Assembly (NCBI GenBank): GCA_002344525.1
Contig: DDTJ01000003.1
Span: 1 to 14,093 of the forward strand
Source of the DNA: Akkermansiaceae bacterium UBA2367
GTDB lineage: Bacteria; Verrucomicrobiota; Verrucomicrobiia; Verrucomicrobiales; DEV007
Length of the DNA: 14,093 bases
Direction: 5' to 3'
The notes under the pieces were generated by a model that saw only the letters and a program-made list of their open reading frames with translations, was not told where the DNA came from and did not search any database. Made by a program: the position numbers and the translations under genes. Shown piece by piece: positions 6,855-14,093 of this stretch. Within the stretch, counting starts at the first letter, position 1, and every line of letters begins with the position of its first letter.

Positions 6855-7388
6855 TCAATACTCCAGCAGGGCGACGGTGCGCGTCGCGGGATCGAGGTTC
6901 GCGCGCCCGCCGAGGAAGGCGAGCTCGATGAGGAAGGCGAGGCAGATCACCTCGCCGCCGAGCTGCTGGATCAGCTTCAGCGCCGCCCCCGCCGTGCCGC
7001 CGGTGGCGAGGAGGTCGTCCACCACGACGACTTTCTCCCCCGGATGGACGGCGTCGCGGTGGATCTCGACATGGGCCTCGCCGTATTCCAGCGAATAGGA
7101 GGCGCCGTGGGTCTGCCAAGGCAGCTTGCCCTTCTTTCGCACCGGCACGAAGCCCGCGCCGAGTCGGTCGGCCAAGGCCGCGCCGAAGATGAAGCCCCGC
7201 GCGTCGATCCCGACGATTTTATCCGGGCGCTCCCCGCCGACGGCGAAGGCGAATTCGTCGATGGCGAGACGGAAGAGCTCCCCGCTGGCCAAGACGGGCG
7301 TGATGTCTTTGAAGACGACGCCGGGTTTCGGGAAGTCGAGGACGTCGCGGATCGCGGCCTTCAATCGGGAAAGGGATGCCTCGTTCAC
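6855..7388 (-). CDS. apt: Adenine phosphoribosyltransferase
   Basis: A 177-residue type I phosphoribosyltransferase that salvages adenine with PRPP to give AMP. The PRPP-binding loop is VVVVDDLLATGGTA (about 120-133). Family-specific stretches are DFPKPGVVFKDITPVL near the N-terminus, ARGFIFGAAL, FVPVRKKGKLP and LEYG. The length is normal. The start is GTG (7388-7386), the first start that keeps the conserved N-terminal helix; AAGG about 6 bases upstream could be a ribosome binding site. It heads a probable unit with the methyltransferase that follows after 7 bases. Adenine from SAM-dependent reactions is one possible link between the two, but this is speculation. Confidence 0.95.
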   Translation of the reverse strand: MNEASLSRLKAAIRDVLDFPKPGVVFKDITPVLASGELFRLAIDEFAFAVGGERPDKIVGIDARGFIFGAALADRLGAGFVPVRKKGKLPWQTHGASYSLEYGEAHVEIHRDAVHPGEKVVVVDDLLATGGTAGAALKLIQQLGGEVICLAFLIELAFLGGRANLDPATRTVALLEY

Positions 7389-7692
7389 GCGGCACCTTGC
7401 GCGGGGAGGGCGGTTTGGTCAAGGGGGGACTCTTGGCCCCCCACCTCTCCCAATCATTTCTTCCGGCCCGGCCTTGTCGCCGACGCTGGCAGGGTGACAC
7501 ATGCAGCAGGCGGGGAGGGCCCGAGGTGCCCACCGCCAAGCGGCGCTTGATACCGGTTTTCGAGGGCCAGCTCCGGAAGAGGCAGGCCGGAACGACCGCC
7601 CTGCAAATGGCAAGTCCGGGGGTTTCCTGTAGGGCAAGCGCCTCGCTTGCCGTCCCGGCGGGGGGACGCTTGCTCACGTTCCTGCGATACCC
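7389..7692. other. Intergenic region between birA and apt with palindromes
   Basis: This gap of 304 bases between two minus-strand genes shows no credible gene; open frames here are short, differ in all frames and match no family I know. Its notable content is the nested palindrome at 7633-7673. The promoter of the apt unit probably lies here, but no clear -35/-10 pair can be picked out. Confidence 0.6.
7633..7673. repeat. Nested palindromes with CGCTTGC/GCAAGCG arms
   Basis: GGCAAGCG (7633-7640) pairs with CGCTTGCC (7644-7651) across a 3-base loop. Immediately after, CGTCCC (7651-7656) pairs with GGGACG (7663-7668), and a second CGCTTGC (7667-7673) can compete for the first arm. On the minus strand this lies about 20-60 bases after the birA stop, where it could help end transcription, though no T tract follows. 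Confidence 0.65.
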
Positions 7693-8496
7693 TCACCCCC
7701 GCCGGATCTCCTCCGCGCTCACGATCCTAACAAACCCACCATCCACCGTCTCCAGCAGCAGTTCCCCGTCCTCCCCGATCCCGGCGCCGAGGCCCTCGAA
7801 CCACTCCCTCCCGCTGCGGATGGAGAGGGCTTGCCCGAGGAGGAAATCCCGGGGTCGGATCCAGTCGAGGACGGGCCCGAAATCGGCGGTTTTTTCCGGG
7901 AAATGCCGCAGGAATCCCTGCACGATCTGCCCAAGGAGGAACCAGCGGCTCGATTCGCAGCCGATCCATTCGTAGAGGGAGGTGGCGATGGCGCGGAGCT
8001 CCGGGGGTAGCTCCTCGTGGCGGAGGTTCACGTTCAGCCCGATCCCGACGATGGCGAAGGGGGTGGGGGAGAGCACGGTCTCGACGAGGATGCCAGCGAG
8101 CTTGCGGCCTTCGAGGAGGAGGTCGTTGGGCCATTTCGCCTGAAGACGGGGACCGGGTCCGAGGACGGACTCGACGACGGTGCCGACGATCCACGCCGCG
8201 AGATGGGGCAGCCGGGGCCAGAGGTGCCTGTCCTCGTTCAAGGGCAGGGCGAGGGAGAAGAGCAGATTGCGCCCCGGCGGGGCCTCCCAGCGGTCGCCGC
8301 GCCGTCCCCGTCCCTGGGTCTGGAAATCGGCGGAGACGAGGTCGTAGGGACAGGCTTGGCCGGAGCGCACGAGGGCGAGGAGGTCGTCGTTGGTCGAGCC
8401 GGTTTCCCCGACATGGCGGAAGTGCTCAAGGGGGAAACGGGCGGCCTCCTCCTCGGACCAGCCCCGGATGATCTCGGCGTGGATTTTTTCGGTCAT
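7693..8496 (-). CDS. birA: Biotin--[acetyl-CoA-carboxylase] ligase, group I (no DNA-binding domain)
   Basis: A 267-residue biotin protein ligase that activates biotin as biotinyl-AMP and attaches it to carboxylase carrier domains. Motifs are GSTNDD (33-38), the biotinyl-AMP loop GRGRRGDRW (62-70) followed by PPGRNLLFSLAL (73-84), KWPNDL (121-126), KLAGILVE (132-139) and VGIGLNVN (150-157); the last ~50 residues form the usual small C-terminal domain. There is no N-terminal winged helix, so it should not repress a biotin operon. I start at ATG 8496; a TTG at 8547 would add 17 residues without family character. No Shine-Dalgarno is visible. It lies in the same orientation as bioD about 4 kb downstream. 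Confidence 0.93.
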   Translation of the reverse strand: MTEKIHAEIIRGWSEEEAARFPLEHFRHVGETGSTNDDLLALVRSGQACPYDLVSADFQTQGRGRRGDRWEAPPGRNLLFSLALPLNEDRHLWPRLPHLAAWIVGTVVESVLGPGPRLQAKWPNDLLLEGRKLAGILVETVLSPTPFAIVGIGLNVNLRHEELPPELRAIATSLYEWIGCESSRWFLLGQIVQGFLRHFPEKTADFGPVLDWIRPRDFLLGQALSIRSGREWFEGLGAGIGEDGELLLETVDGGFVRIVSAEEIRRG

Positions 8497-8610
8497 TGGA
8501 GGGGGCCGAGGGCAAAGGGCACGATACGCTCGAATGATGGAAGACAAGTGTAACAGCAGAGTCCTCGCGGGAGCGCCAGCGATTTGTTCGCCTTCGTATT
8601 GTCAGCAAGT

Positions 8611-9114
8611 TCAGTCAGCGAGATGCTTGAGAATATAAGAATAAAGCGCGTTTCGGAAGTGAGATCTATTCGAAAGATACAGAGCAAAGAAGTCGGCCTC
8701 GATCACATCATACTCTGCACTGAAGTCCTCTTCGAGTTGGGCGTCGCGGATGCGCTCCAAAATCGGATCCCAATCAGCAACGGTGATGGGATACGGCGGC
8801 TGAACATGAAGAGCCAACGCTCTGTCGGCATGAATCTCAAATTCTGGCAACCCAACTGCCCGTAATGCGATCGGAACAAATGGTGCAAGACGGGCATGGC
8901 ACCAGTCAAACCAAGTCCTGACCCCACCATCACACATCGCGCCAAAAAAGGTCTCGACGCAGAGAACATCACGAATCCAGCCAGTGATGTCCTGTACTGA
9001 TCCGAAGTAAAAGGTGTCGTCGCAGACCTCGCAAATCAGGTGACAAGCTTGCTCTGCCGTCAGCTTATCGCGTATTGCCGCTTTCTGCTGGTCTGTAAGA
9101 CGGACGATTGCCAT
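8611..9114 (-). CDS. DUF4375 (DMP19-like) protein
   Basis: A 167-residue protein of unknown role. VETFFGAMCDGGVRTWFDWC (53-72) followed by ALRAVGLPEF (83-92), and a C-terminal DFFALYLSNRSHFRNALYSY (141-160), fit the DUF4375/DMP19-like pattern in which a GGxxxxF segment is followed by an AhxxhG helix and a final helix. This is a recognition by eye and moderately secure. The start ATG 9114 lies 16 bases after the nadC stop; a TTG at 9144 would overlap nadC. No Shine-Dalgarno is seen. The gene is clearly poorer in GC than its neighbours (27 to 29 of 60 bases in two lines counted by hand, against 42 of 60 in nadC), which suggests recent acquisition. No signal peptide or membrane segment is visible, so it is probably cytosolic. 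Confidence 0.75.
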   Translation of the reverse strand: MAIVRLTDQQKAAIRDKLTAEQACHLICEVCDDTFYFGSVQDITGWIRDVLCVETFFGAMCDGGVRTWFDWCHARLAPFVPIALRAVGLPEFEIHADRALALHVQPPYPITVADWDPILERIRDAQLEEDFSAEYDVIEADFFALYLSNRSHFRNALYSYILKHLAD

Positions 9115-9130
9115 TGGGTATAGGCGAAGA

Positions 9131-9999
<869 letters not shown>

Positions 10000-10003
<4 letters not shown>

Positions 10004-10827
10004 GGCTCGGGGGTGGAGGTGGGGCCGAGGGTGAGTCGGCGGAAGAAGAGGCGGTCCATCTGCGGATCGAGTCGGCGGTAGAAGTCGACAAGGACGTGGA
10101 CCTTCTGGTCGATGCGGGGGTAGCGGCGGCAGTAGTCCCAGAGGTCGGGATTGGTGAAGAGGTGGGCGGCGGTCTCGTTGAGATCCTGCTCGATGGAGAC
10201 GCGGTTGTAGGGCGTGAGGAAGCCCAGCTTCATCAGTTCGGTGTCGACTTGGAGGAGGCTGCTCCCGGAGCCGCCCGTCTTCTCCTGCTCGGCGGCGAGG
10301 ACGCGGGTGGCTTCGCTGCGGTCGCCGTCCTGCTCCTCGACGATCCCCCCGGCACGGTAGGCGAAGGCGGGGTCGTTCGCGGCGGTCCAGCGGTCGCTTT
10401 CGAAGAGGGTTTCGTTCTGCTTCAGAAGGATGGAGGAGAACTCGTGGTGGAAGCGCTGCTCGAAGCCGCGGGCGTCGAAGCTCTCGCGGTAGACGAGGAC
10501 GATGCGGCGGCTGTTGGCCATGTAGGTGCCCCCGTAGCCGACGTCGTAGAAGCGCAGCGATCCGACCACGGCGATTCCGCCGAGGTAGCGCTGGCGGAGT
10601 TTCTCCGGGTATTTCGCGACGGCGGCATCGAGGATGCCGAGGGCGGCGGGGCGGAGCTTGGCATCGAGGGGTTCGATGCTCGCGTGGATGGGAGCCTCGG
10701 TCCAGCTTTTGGGGAGGAAGGAACGATCCTCGGGGAAAGTGACGAGGGGAGCCGCCGCGATGGTGCTGGCGACGGCCAGCACCATCGCGGCAGTAAAAGG
10801 TAAAAGGTAAAAGGTGAAAGGTTTCAT
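10000..10827 (-). CDS. Secreted metallopeptidase-like protein with degenerate HExxH
   Basis: A 275-residue protein with a probable signal peptide: MK, a hydrophobic run to about residue 26, and a plausible cleavage after ASTIAAA. The body resembles the putative zinc-binding peptidases of the Mx1 type by its FHHEFSSIL (126-134) and the later LTPYNRVSIEQDLNETAAHL (204-223), which would correspond to their HExxH and EDFAE segments. The second zinc histidine is replaced by serine (H128-E129-F130-S131-S132), so catalysis is uncertain. No lipobox is seen. The first codons come from a heptamer repeat (10794-10821). M15 is a possible alternative start but gives a poorer signal peptide. The stop overlaps the nadC start as ATGA. 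The family assignment is tentative. Confidence 0.75.
10794..10821. repeat. TAAAAGG heptamer tract inside a signal-peptide coding region
   Basis: Four units in a row: TAAAAGG (10794-10800, 10801-10807, 10808-10814) and TGAAAGG (10815-10821), followed directly by the start codon on the minus strand (10827-10825). Read on the minus strand the tract encodes part of MKPFTFYLLPFT. Confidence 0.85.
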
Positions 10828-10838
10828 GGGGGCTCGTG

Positions 10839-10889
10839 CTCTTACTCCTTACTCTCTACTCCTTACTCTCTACTCCTTACTCTTACTCC
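10839..10889. repeat. CTCCTTA/CTCTCTA heptamer tract
   Basis: The units read CTCTTA, CTCCTTA, CTCTCTA, CTCCTTA, CTCTCTA, CTCCTTA, CTCTTA, CTCC, so a 14-base unit is repeated and flanked by 6-base variants. Positions 10862-10886 are a perfect 25-base reverse complement of 10927-10951. Confidence 0.85.
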
Positions 10890-10916
10890 AAACCGGACGT
10901 GGCGCGATCATTCGAT

Positions 10917-10965
10917 GGAGTAAGAGGTAAGAGTAAGGAGTAGAGAGTAAGAGTAGGCGTAAGAG
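10917..10965. repeat. GTAAGAG-type heptamer tract, inverted copy of the preceding tract
   Basis: The units read GTAAGAG, GTAAGAG, TAAGGAG, TAGAGAG and then 6-base variants TAAGAG, TAGGCG, TAAGAG. Positions 10927-10951 pair perfectly with 10862-10886, leaving a 40-base loop (10887-10926), so a 25-bp AT-rich stem could form between the two genes. Confidence 0.8.
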
Positions 10966-10969
10966 GTCA

Positions 10970-12826
10970 TCACCTCATCTTCTCCAACCAAACGGCAAGC
11001 AGCGACACATCCGCAGGGGTGATCCCACTGATCCGCCCGGCCTGACCGAGAGTCCGGGGACGGATGGACTGGAGCTTCAACTGGGCCTCGCGCTTCAAGC
11101 CGGAGATCGCGAGGTAGTCGATCTCGTCGGGAAGACGTTTCTCGTCGGCCCGCCGGGTCTTTTCGACCAGCTCGCCCTGACGGCGGATGTAGCCTTCGTA
11201 TTTGATGTCGATCTCGACCAGCTCCCAGATCTCGGGATCGTGCGCGGCGCGGAGGTCGGAGGGAAACTCGCTCCAGCTCGCCTCGGGCCGACGCAGCCAT
11301 TTCGCGAGGGAGCCCTCGGCGGTGTGGGTCGTTTCGAGAAGATGGCGGAGGACCTCGACTCGCGCTTGTTTAGCTTGTGACGTGGTAAAGAATTCGGACG
11401 CGATCAACCCCGCTTTCCTCGCCGCCTCACAGAGCCGCAGGTCGGCGTTGTCGTGGCGGAGGAGGAGCCGGTGCTCGGCCCGGCTCGTGAACATGCGGTA
11501 GGGTTCGTCGGTGCCCTTGGTGACGAGGTCGTCGATCATGACCCCGATGTAGGACTCGTCCCGACCGAGGACGAAGTCGGGTTTGCCCGCCGCCTTCAGC
11601 GCCGCGTTGGCCCCGGCGACGAGACCCTGACCGGCGGCCTCCTCGTAGCCCGAGGTGCCGTTGATCTGCCCGGCGAAGTAGAGTCCGGAGACCGTCTTCG
11701 TCTCCAAAGTGGGATGGAGCTGGGTGGGGACACAATAGTCGTATTCGACCGCGTAGCCGGGCCGGATGATCTCCGCGTTCTCCAATCCGGCGATCGAGCG
11801 GATGAAGCGATGCTGCACCGCAAAGGGGAGGGAGGTGGAGACGCCGTTGATGTAGTATTCCAGTGTGTGGCGTCCCTCCGGTTCGAGGAAGACCTGGTGG
11901 CGATCCTTGTCCGCGAAGCGCACCACTTTGTCCTCGATCGAGGGGCAGTAGCGCGGACCGACCCCTTCGATCTTGCCCGAATACATCGGCGACTGGTCAA
12001 GGTTGGCGAGGATCGTCTCGTGCGTCGCCGCGCCCGTGTAGGTGATCCAGCAGGGGAGTTGTTCCACGTGGAACGCCGGGTCGGACCAGCGGTTCAGGGT
12101 GAAGATGTCGTTCTCATCCACCGGCTCCAGATGCGAGCGGAAGGAGAAGCGCGGGGGAGGGGTATCGCCGTCCTGACGATCGCATTTCGAGAAGTCGATG
12201 GAGCGTCCGTTGAGTCGGCAGGGCGTCCCGGTTTTGAAACGCCGCACTTCGAAGCCGAGGCGGCGGAGGTCGTCGCTTAGGGTTGAGGGGGCGTCGCCCA
12301 TGCGTCCGCCCTGCTGGTTCTGCATCCCGACATGCATCAGCCCCCGCATGAAGGTGCCTGTGGTGATGACGACGGCTGCCGCCTCGTAGCGGACCCCGAG
12401 GACGGTCTCGGCTCCGCGCACCGCGTCGCCTTCGACGAGGAGGGAGGCGATGTTGCCTTGGTGCAGGTCGAGATTCGGCTCCTTCTCGAGAAGCCACTTC
12501 ATGCGGAACTGGTAGGCCTTCTTGTCGCATTGCGCGCGCGGGGCGCGGACGCTGGGTCCCTTCTTCGCATTCAGGATGCGGAACTGGATCGCGGTGGCGT
12601 CAGTATTCAGGCCCATCGCTCCGCCGAGGGCGTCGATCTCGCGGACCATGTGACCCTTGCCGAGCCCCCCAATGGCCGGGTTGCAGGACATCTGTCCGAG
12701 GGTGTCGAGATTCTGGCTGAGCATCGCGACGCGGGCACCCAGACGCGAGGCCGCCAAGGCCGCCTCGATTCCGGCGTGCCCACCGCCGACAATCAGCACA
12801 TCGTATTTTTCGGGATAGACGAACAT
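10970..12826 (-). CDS. mnmG: tRNA uridine-5-carboxymethylaminomethyl modification enzyme, FAD-binding
   Basis: A 618-residue MnmG (GidA), which with MnmE installs the cmnm5 group on wobble U34 of certain tRNAs using FAD, NADH and methylene-tetrahydrofolate. The dinucleotide-binding motif is VGGGHAGIE (13-21). The two family signatures are GQMSCNPAIGGLGKGHMVRE (44-63) and GQINGTSGYEEAAGQGLVAG (387-406); the catalytic-cysteine regions, SRAEHR (448-453) and the helical C-terminus (to about 612) are all present. The start ATG 12826 gives MFVYPEKYDVLIVGGG as in the family; further upstream the frame is open for 50 codons but not protein-like. No Shine-Dalgarno is seen. Residues F252-E255 are encoded by the core of a parS-like palindrome. 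mnmG is often close to the replication origin; the usual rsmG-parA-parB partners are not next to it here. Confidence 0.97.
   Translation of the reverse strand: MFVYPEKYDVLIVGGGHAGIEAALAASRLGARVAMLSQNLDTLGQMSCNPAIGGLGKGHMVREIDALGGAMGLNTDATAIQFRILNAKKGPSVRAPRAQCDKKAYQFRMKWLLEKEPNLDLHQGNIASLLVEGDAVRGAETVLGVRYEAAAVVITTGTFMRGLMHVGMQNQQGGRMGDAPSTLSDDLRRLGFEVRRFKTGTPCRLNGRSIDFSKCDRQDGDTPPPRFSFRSHLEPVDENDIFTLNRWSDPAFHVEQLPCWITYTGAATHETILANLDQSPMYSGKIEGVGPRYCPSIEDKVVRFADKDRHQVFLEPEGRHTLEYYINGVSTSLPFAVQHRFIRSIAGLENAEIIRPGYAVEYDYCVPTQLHPTLETKTVSGLYFAGQINGTSGYEEAAGQGLVAGANAALKAAGKPDFVLGRDESYIGVMIDDLVTKGTDEPYRMFTSRAEHRLLLRHDNADLRLCEAARKAGLIASEFFTTSQAKQARVEVLRHLLETTHTAEGSLAKWLRRPEASWSEFPSDLRAAHDPEIWELVEIDIKYEGYIRRQGELVEKTRRADEKRLPDEIDYLAISGLKREAQLKLQSIRPRTLGQAGRISGITPADVSLLAVWLEKMR
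12060..12075 (-). other. parS-like ParB-binding site inside mnmG
   Basis: TGTTCCACGTGGAACG read on the + strand. The known bacterial parS consensus is TGTTnCACGTGnAACA, so this 16-mer differs only at the last base and has a perfect 14-bp palindromic core (12061-12074). The central 12 bases fall exactly on four mnmG codons, F252-H253-V254-E255. Confidence 0.8.
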
Positions 12827-12969
12827 CTTGAAAAGCCGAAACGTTCCACGTGGAACACGGAGGGAGGCATGCTCGGATTGAAAAAATCGCCCTTTTCCCG
12901 GTTTCCTTCGGGGGCACTTTAAGCTACCGTTTGCGCCCTTCCAACTCCGGAGGGATTTTTTCTTTTCCG
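12827..12969. promoter_or_regulatory. Divergent intergenic region between mnmG and pdhA
   Basis: The 143 bases between two divergent starts must hold the promoters of both genes. The only clear site is the parS-like palindrome at 12842-12857. A GGAGGG (12949-12954) lies 15 bases before the pdhA start, rather far for a standard ribosome binding site. I could not choose a convincing -35/-10 pair for either direction. Confidence 0.5.
12842..12857 (+). other. parS-like ParB-binding site upstream of mnmG
   Basis: CGTTCCACGTGGAACA, the exact reverse complement of the 16-mer at 12060-12075. It lies 15 bases before the mnmG start codon. It matches the parS consensus in 15 of 16 positions when ambiguous positions are counted as matches. 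Confidence 0.85.
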
Positions 12970-14055
12970 ATGGCATCGAACACCGCTACTCCGCCCGCCA
13001 TTCCCTTCGCCGACGCGCCCGTCAACGCGGCGCTGACAGCGGAGGAGAAGATCGAAATGCTCCGCACCATGGTCCGCATCCGGCGCTTCGAGCAGACCTC
13101 GCTGAAGTATTACAACGACAACTATATCGGCGGCTTCCTCCACCTCTACATCGGGCAGGAATCCGTCGCCGTCGGCAGCATCTCCCTGCTCGGCGAGAAC
13201 GACCATATCATCACCGCCTACCGCGACCACGGGCACGCCCTCGCCGTGGGCATGGGCATGAACGAGTGCATGGCCGAACTCTTCGGCAAGAAGACCGGCT
13301 GCTCGAAAGGGAAGGGGGGTTCGATGCACTACTTCGCCCCCGACAAGAACTACTGGGGTGGACACGGTATCGTCGGCGGCCAGACCCCCTTGGGCGCCGG
13401 CCTCGCCTTCGCCGTGAAATACAAAGGTCTCAAAGGCTGCTGTCTCTGCTACCTCGGTGACGGGGCCATCAACCAAGGCGCCTACCACGAGGCCCTCAAT
13501 CTCGCCTCCCTCTGGGACCTGCCTGTGATCTACATCATCGAGAACAACGGCTACTCCATGGGCACCTCGCAGGCCCGTTCCTCCGCCCATCCGAAGGAGG
13601 GTCTCGCCGCCCGCGCCGAAGGCTACGCGATGGACTGGGCGAAGATCGACGGCGTCTCCCTCTACGAGATCCGCGCCGGGGTGCAGGAGGCCATCGAGCG
13701 TGCCCACAAGAAATCGCGCCCCACGATCCTCGAGATCATGACCTACCGCCACAAAGGCCACTCCGTCGCCGACGCCAACGCCGATAAGTACCGGACCAAG
13801 GAGGAGATCCAGAGGTACATGGACGAGCACGATCCCATCGAGTTCTGGAAGCGCACCCTCATCGCCGAAGGCGTCATCACCGAGGACGACTACAAGCAGA
13901 TCAACAAGGAAGCCGGAGCCGAAGCCGAAGCCGCCGCCCAGTTCGCCATCAAGAGCCCCTTCCCCGACGAGTCGGAGATCTTCGACGACGTGTATTGGGA
14001 GGTGGACAACAACACCGAAGCTGGACGCACCGGGCGTCATTTCTTCCACGGCTGA
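12970..14055 (+). CDS. pdhA: Pyruvate dehydrogenase E1 component, alpha subunit
   Basis: A 361-residue thiamine-diphosphate enzyme subunit that decarboxylates pyruvate and passes the acetyl group to the lipoyl domain of E2. The TPP-binding motif begins GDGAINQGAYHEALNLAS (163-180) and ends IIENNGYS (189-196). Other landmarks are YRDHGHAL (84-91), KGGSMHYF (115-122), HGIVGGQTPLGAGLAFA (132-148) and the loop YRHKGHSVAD (259-268), which corresponds to the phosphorylation-loop region of mitochondrial E1 alpha. The start is ATG 12970; an upstream ATG at 12850 would add 40 residues of intergenic character. The length fits a PDHA1-type alpha subunit, whose beta subunit is a separate gene, expected just beyond the right edge. 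A related branched-chain or acetoin E1 alpha cannot be fully excluded, but the loop sequences favour pyruvate. Confidence 0.93.
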   Translation: MASNTATPPAIPFADAPVNAALTAEEKIEMLRTMVRIRRFEQTSLKYYNDNYIGGFLHLYIGQESVAVGSISLLGENDHIITAYRDHGHALAVGMGMNECMAELFGKKTGCSKGKGGSMHYFAPDKNYWGGHGIVGGQTPLGAGLAFAVKYKGLKGCCLCYLGDGAINQGAYHEALNLASLWDLPVIYIIENNGYSMGTSQARSSAHPKEGLAARAEGYAMDWAKIDGVSLYEIRAGVQEAIERAHKKSRPTILEIMTYRHKGHSVADANADKYRTKEEIQRYMDEHDPIEFWKRTLIAEGVITEDDYKQINKEAGAEAEAAAQFAIKSPFPDESEIFDDVYWEVDNNTEAGRTGRHFFHG

Positions 14056-14070
14056 GATTCATCCCTCCCA

Positions 14071-14093
14071 CTCTTACTCTTATCTCCTTACTC
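14071..14093. repeat. CTCTTA/CTCCTTA heptamer tract after pdhA, cut by the window edge
   Basis: The units read CTCTTA, CTCTTAT, CTCCTTA and CTC, the same words as the tract at 10839-10889, starting 15 bases after the pdhA stop and running off the end. Confidence 0.7.

Larger units (their letters stand above)
10828..10969. other. Intergenic region between mnmG and the metallopeptidase-like gene
   Basis: These 142 bases between two minus-strand genes are dominated by heptamer tracts on both sides of a roughly 40-base unique centre. No gene or clear promoter is visible. Confidence 0.6.

Noticed and set aside
7376..7975. 199-codon + strand frame across the birA/apt gap
   Set aside because: It runs antisense into the 3' end of birA and across the palindromes; no domain is seen.
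8584..8865. 93-codon + strand frame opposite the DUF4375 gene
   Set aside because: It has a natural-looking composition because the region is lower in GC, but the minus-strand frame is longer, fits a known domain and follows nadC directly; no ribosome binding site or family match supports the + frame.
12850..12969. Upstream ATG at 12850 as the pdhA start
   Set aside because: The added 40 residues would be encoded by the divergent promoter region and part of the parS site and do not resemble E1 alpha.
12827..12976. N-terminal extension of mnmG by 50 codons
   Set aside because: MnmG proteins begin just before the FAD-binding GGGHAG; the extension is intergenic in character and overlaps the parS-like site and the pdhA start.

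Overview
This is a 14.1 kb stretch of a GC-rich bacterial chromosome (coding lines counted by hand reach about 70% GC), carrying mostly housekeeping genes. The gene content and the intergenic repeats fit Verrucomicrobiota or a close relative. The features pointing that way are a cdaA / small CdaR-like / glmM set, heptamer and palindromic repeats between genes, and several genes with no clear Shine-Dalgarno. The phylum is an inference and I hold it only moderately. No phage, transposase, CRISPR array or toxin system is visible.

Layout: the window opens with the last 22 bases of a tRNA gene (probably tRNA-Ser, + strand), then a Gfo/Idh/MocA-family oxidoreductase (+). This gene converges on a long minus-strand block across a repeat-rich intergenic region that includes a 30-bp-arm palindrome. 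Reading the minus strand 5' to 3' (right to left), the first group is mnmG, a secreted metallopeptidase-like protein, nadC, a DUF4375-like gene of lower GC, and birA. A 304-base gap with nested palindromes follows. The second group is apt, a stand-alone OvoA-C-like methyltransferase, cdaA, a tiny CdaR-like membrane protein, glmM, bioD and a membrane-anchored protein of unknown function. At the right end pdhA (pyruvate dehydrogenase E1 alpha, +) diverges from mnmG.

How the genes work together: cdaA, the small anchor protein and glmM match the conserved c-di-AMP / cell-wall-precursor module, in which the diadenylate cyclase is partnered by CdaR and GlmM. The CdaR-like protein here is only 86 residues and keeps just the membrane anchor and a proline-rich tail. 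The ATGA overlaps glmM/bioD and bioD/unknown suggest coupled translation. bioD (biotin synthesis) and birA (biotin attachment) are 4 kb apart. nadC makes the NAD precursor nicotinate mononucleotide, and apt salvages adenine.

The most interesting signals are: (1) two identical parS-type 16-mers in opposite orientation, one inside mnmG and one in the mnmG/pdhA divergent region, which suggests an origin-proximal ParB-loading region; (2) the minimal CdaR; (3) the stand-alone methyltransferase of the ovothiol type; (4) heptanucleotide tandem repeats, one of which forms the start of a signal peptide; (5) a metallopeptidase-like protein with a degenerate HExxH motif.
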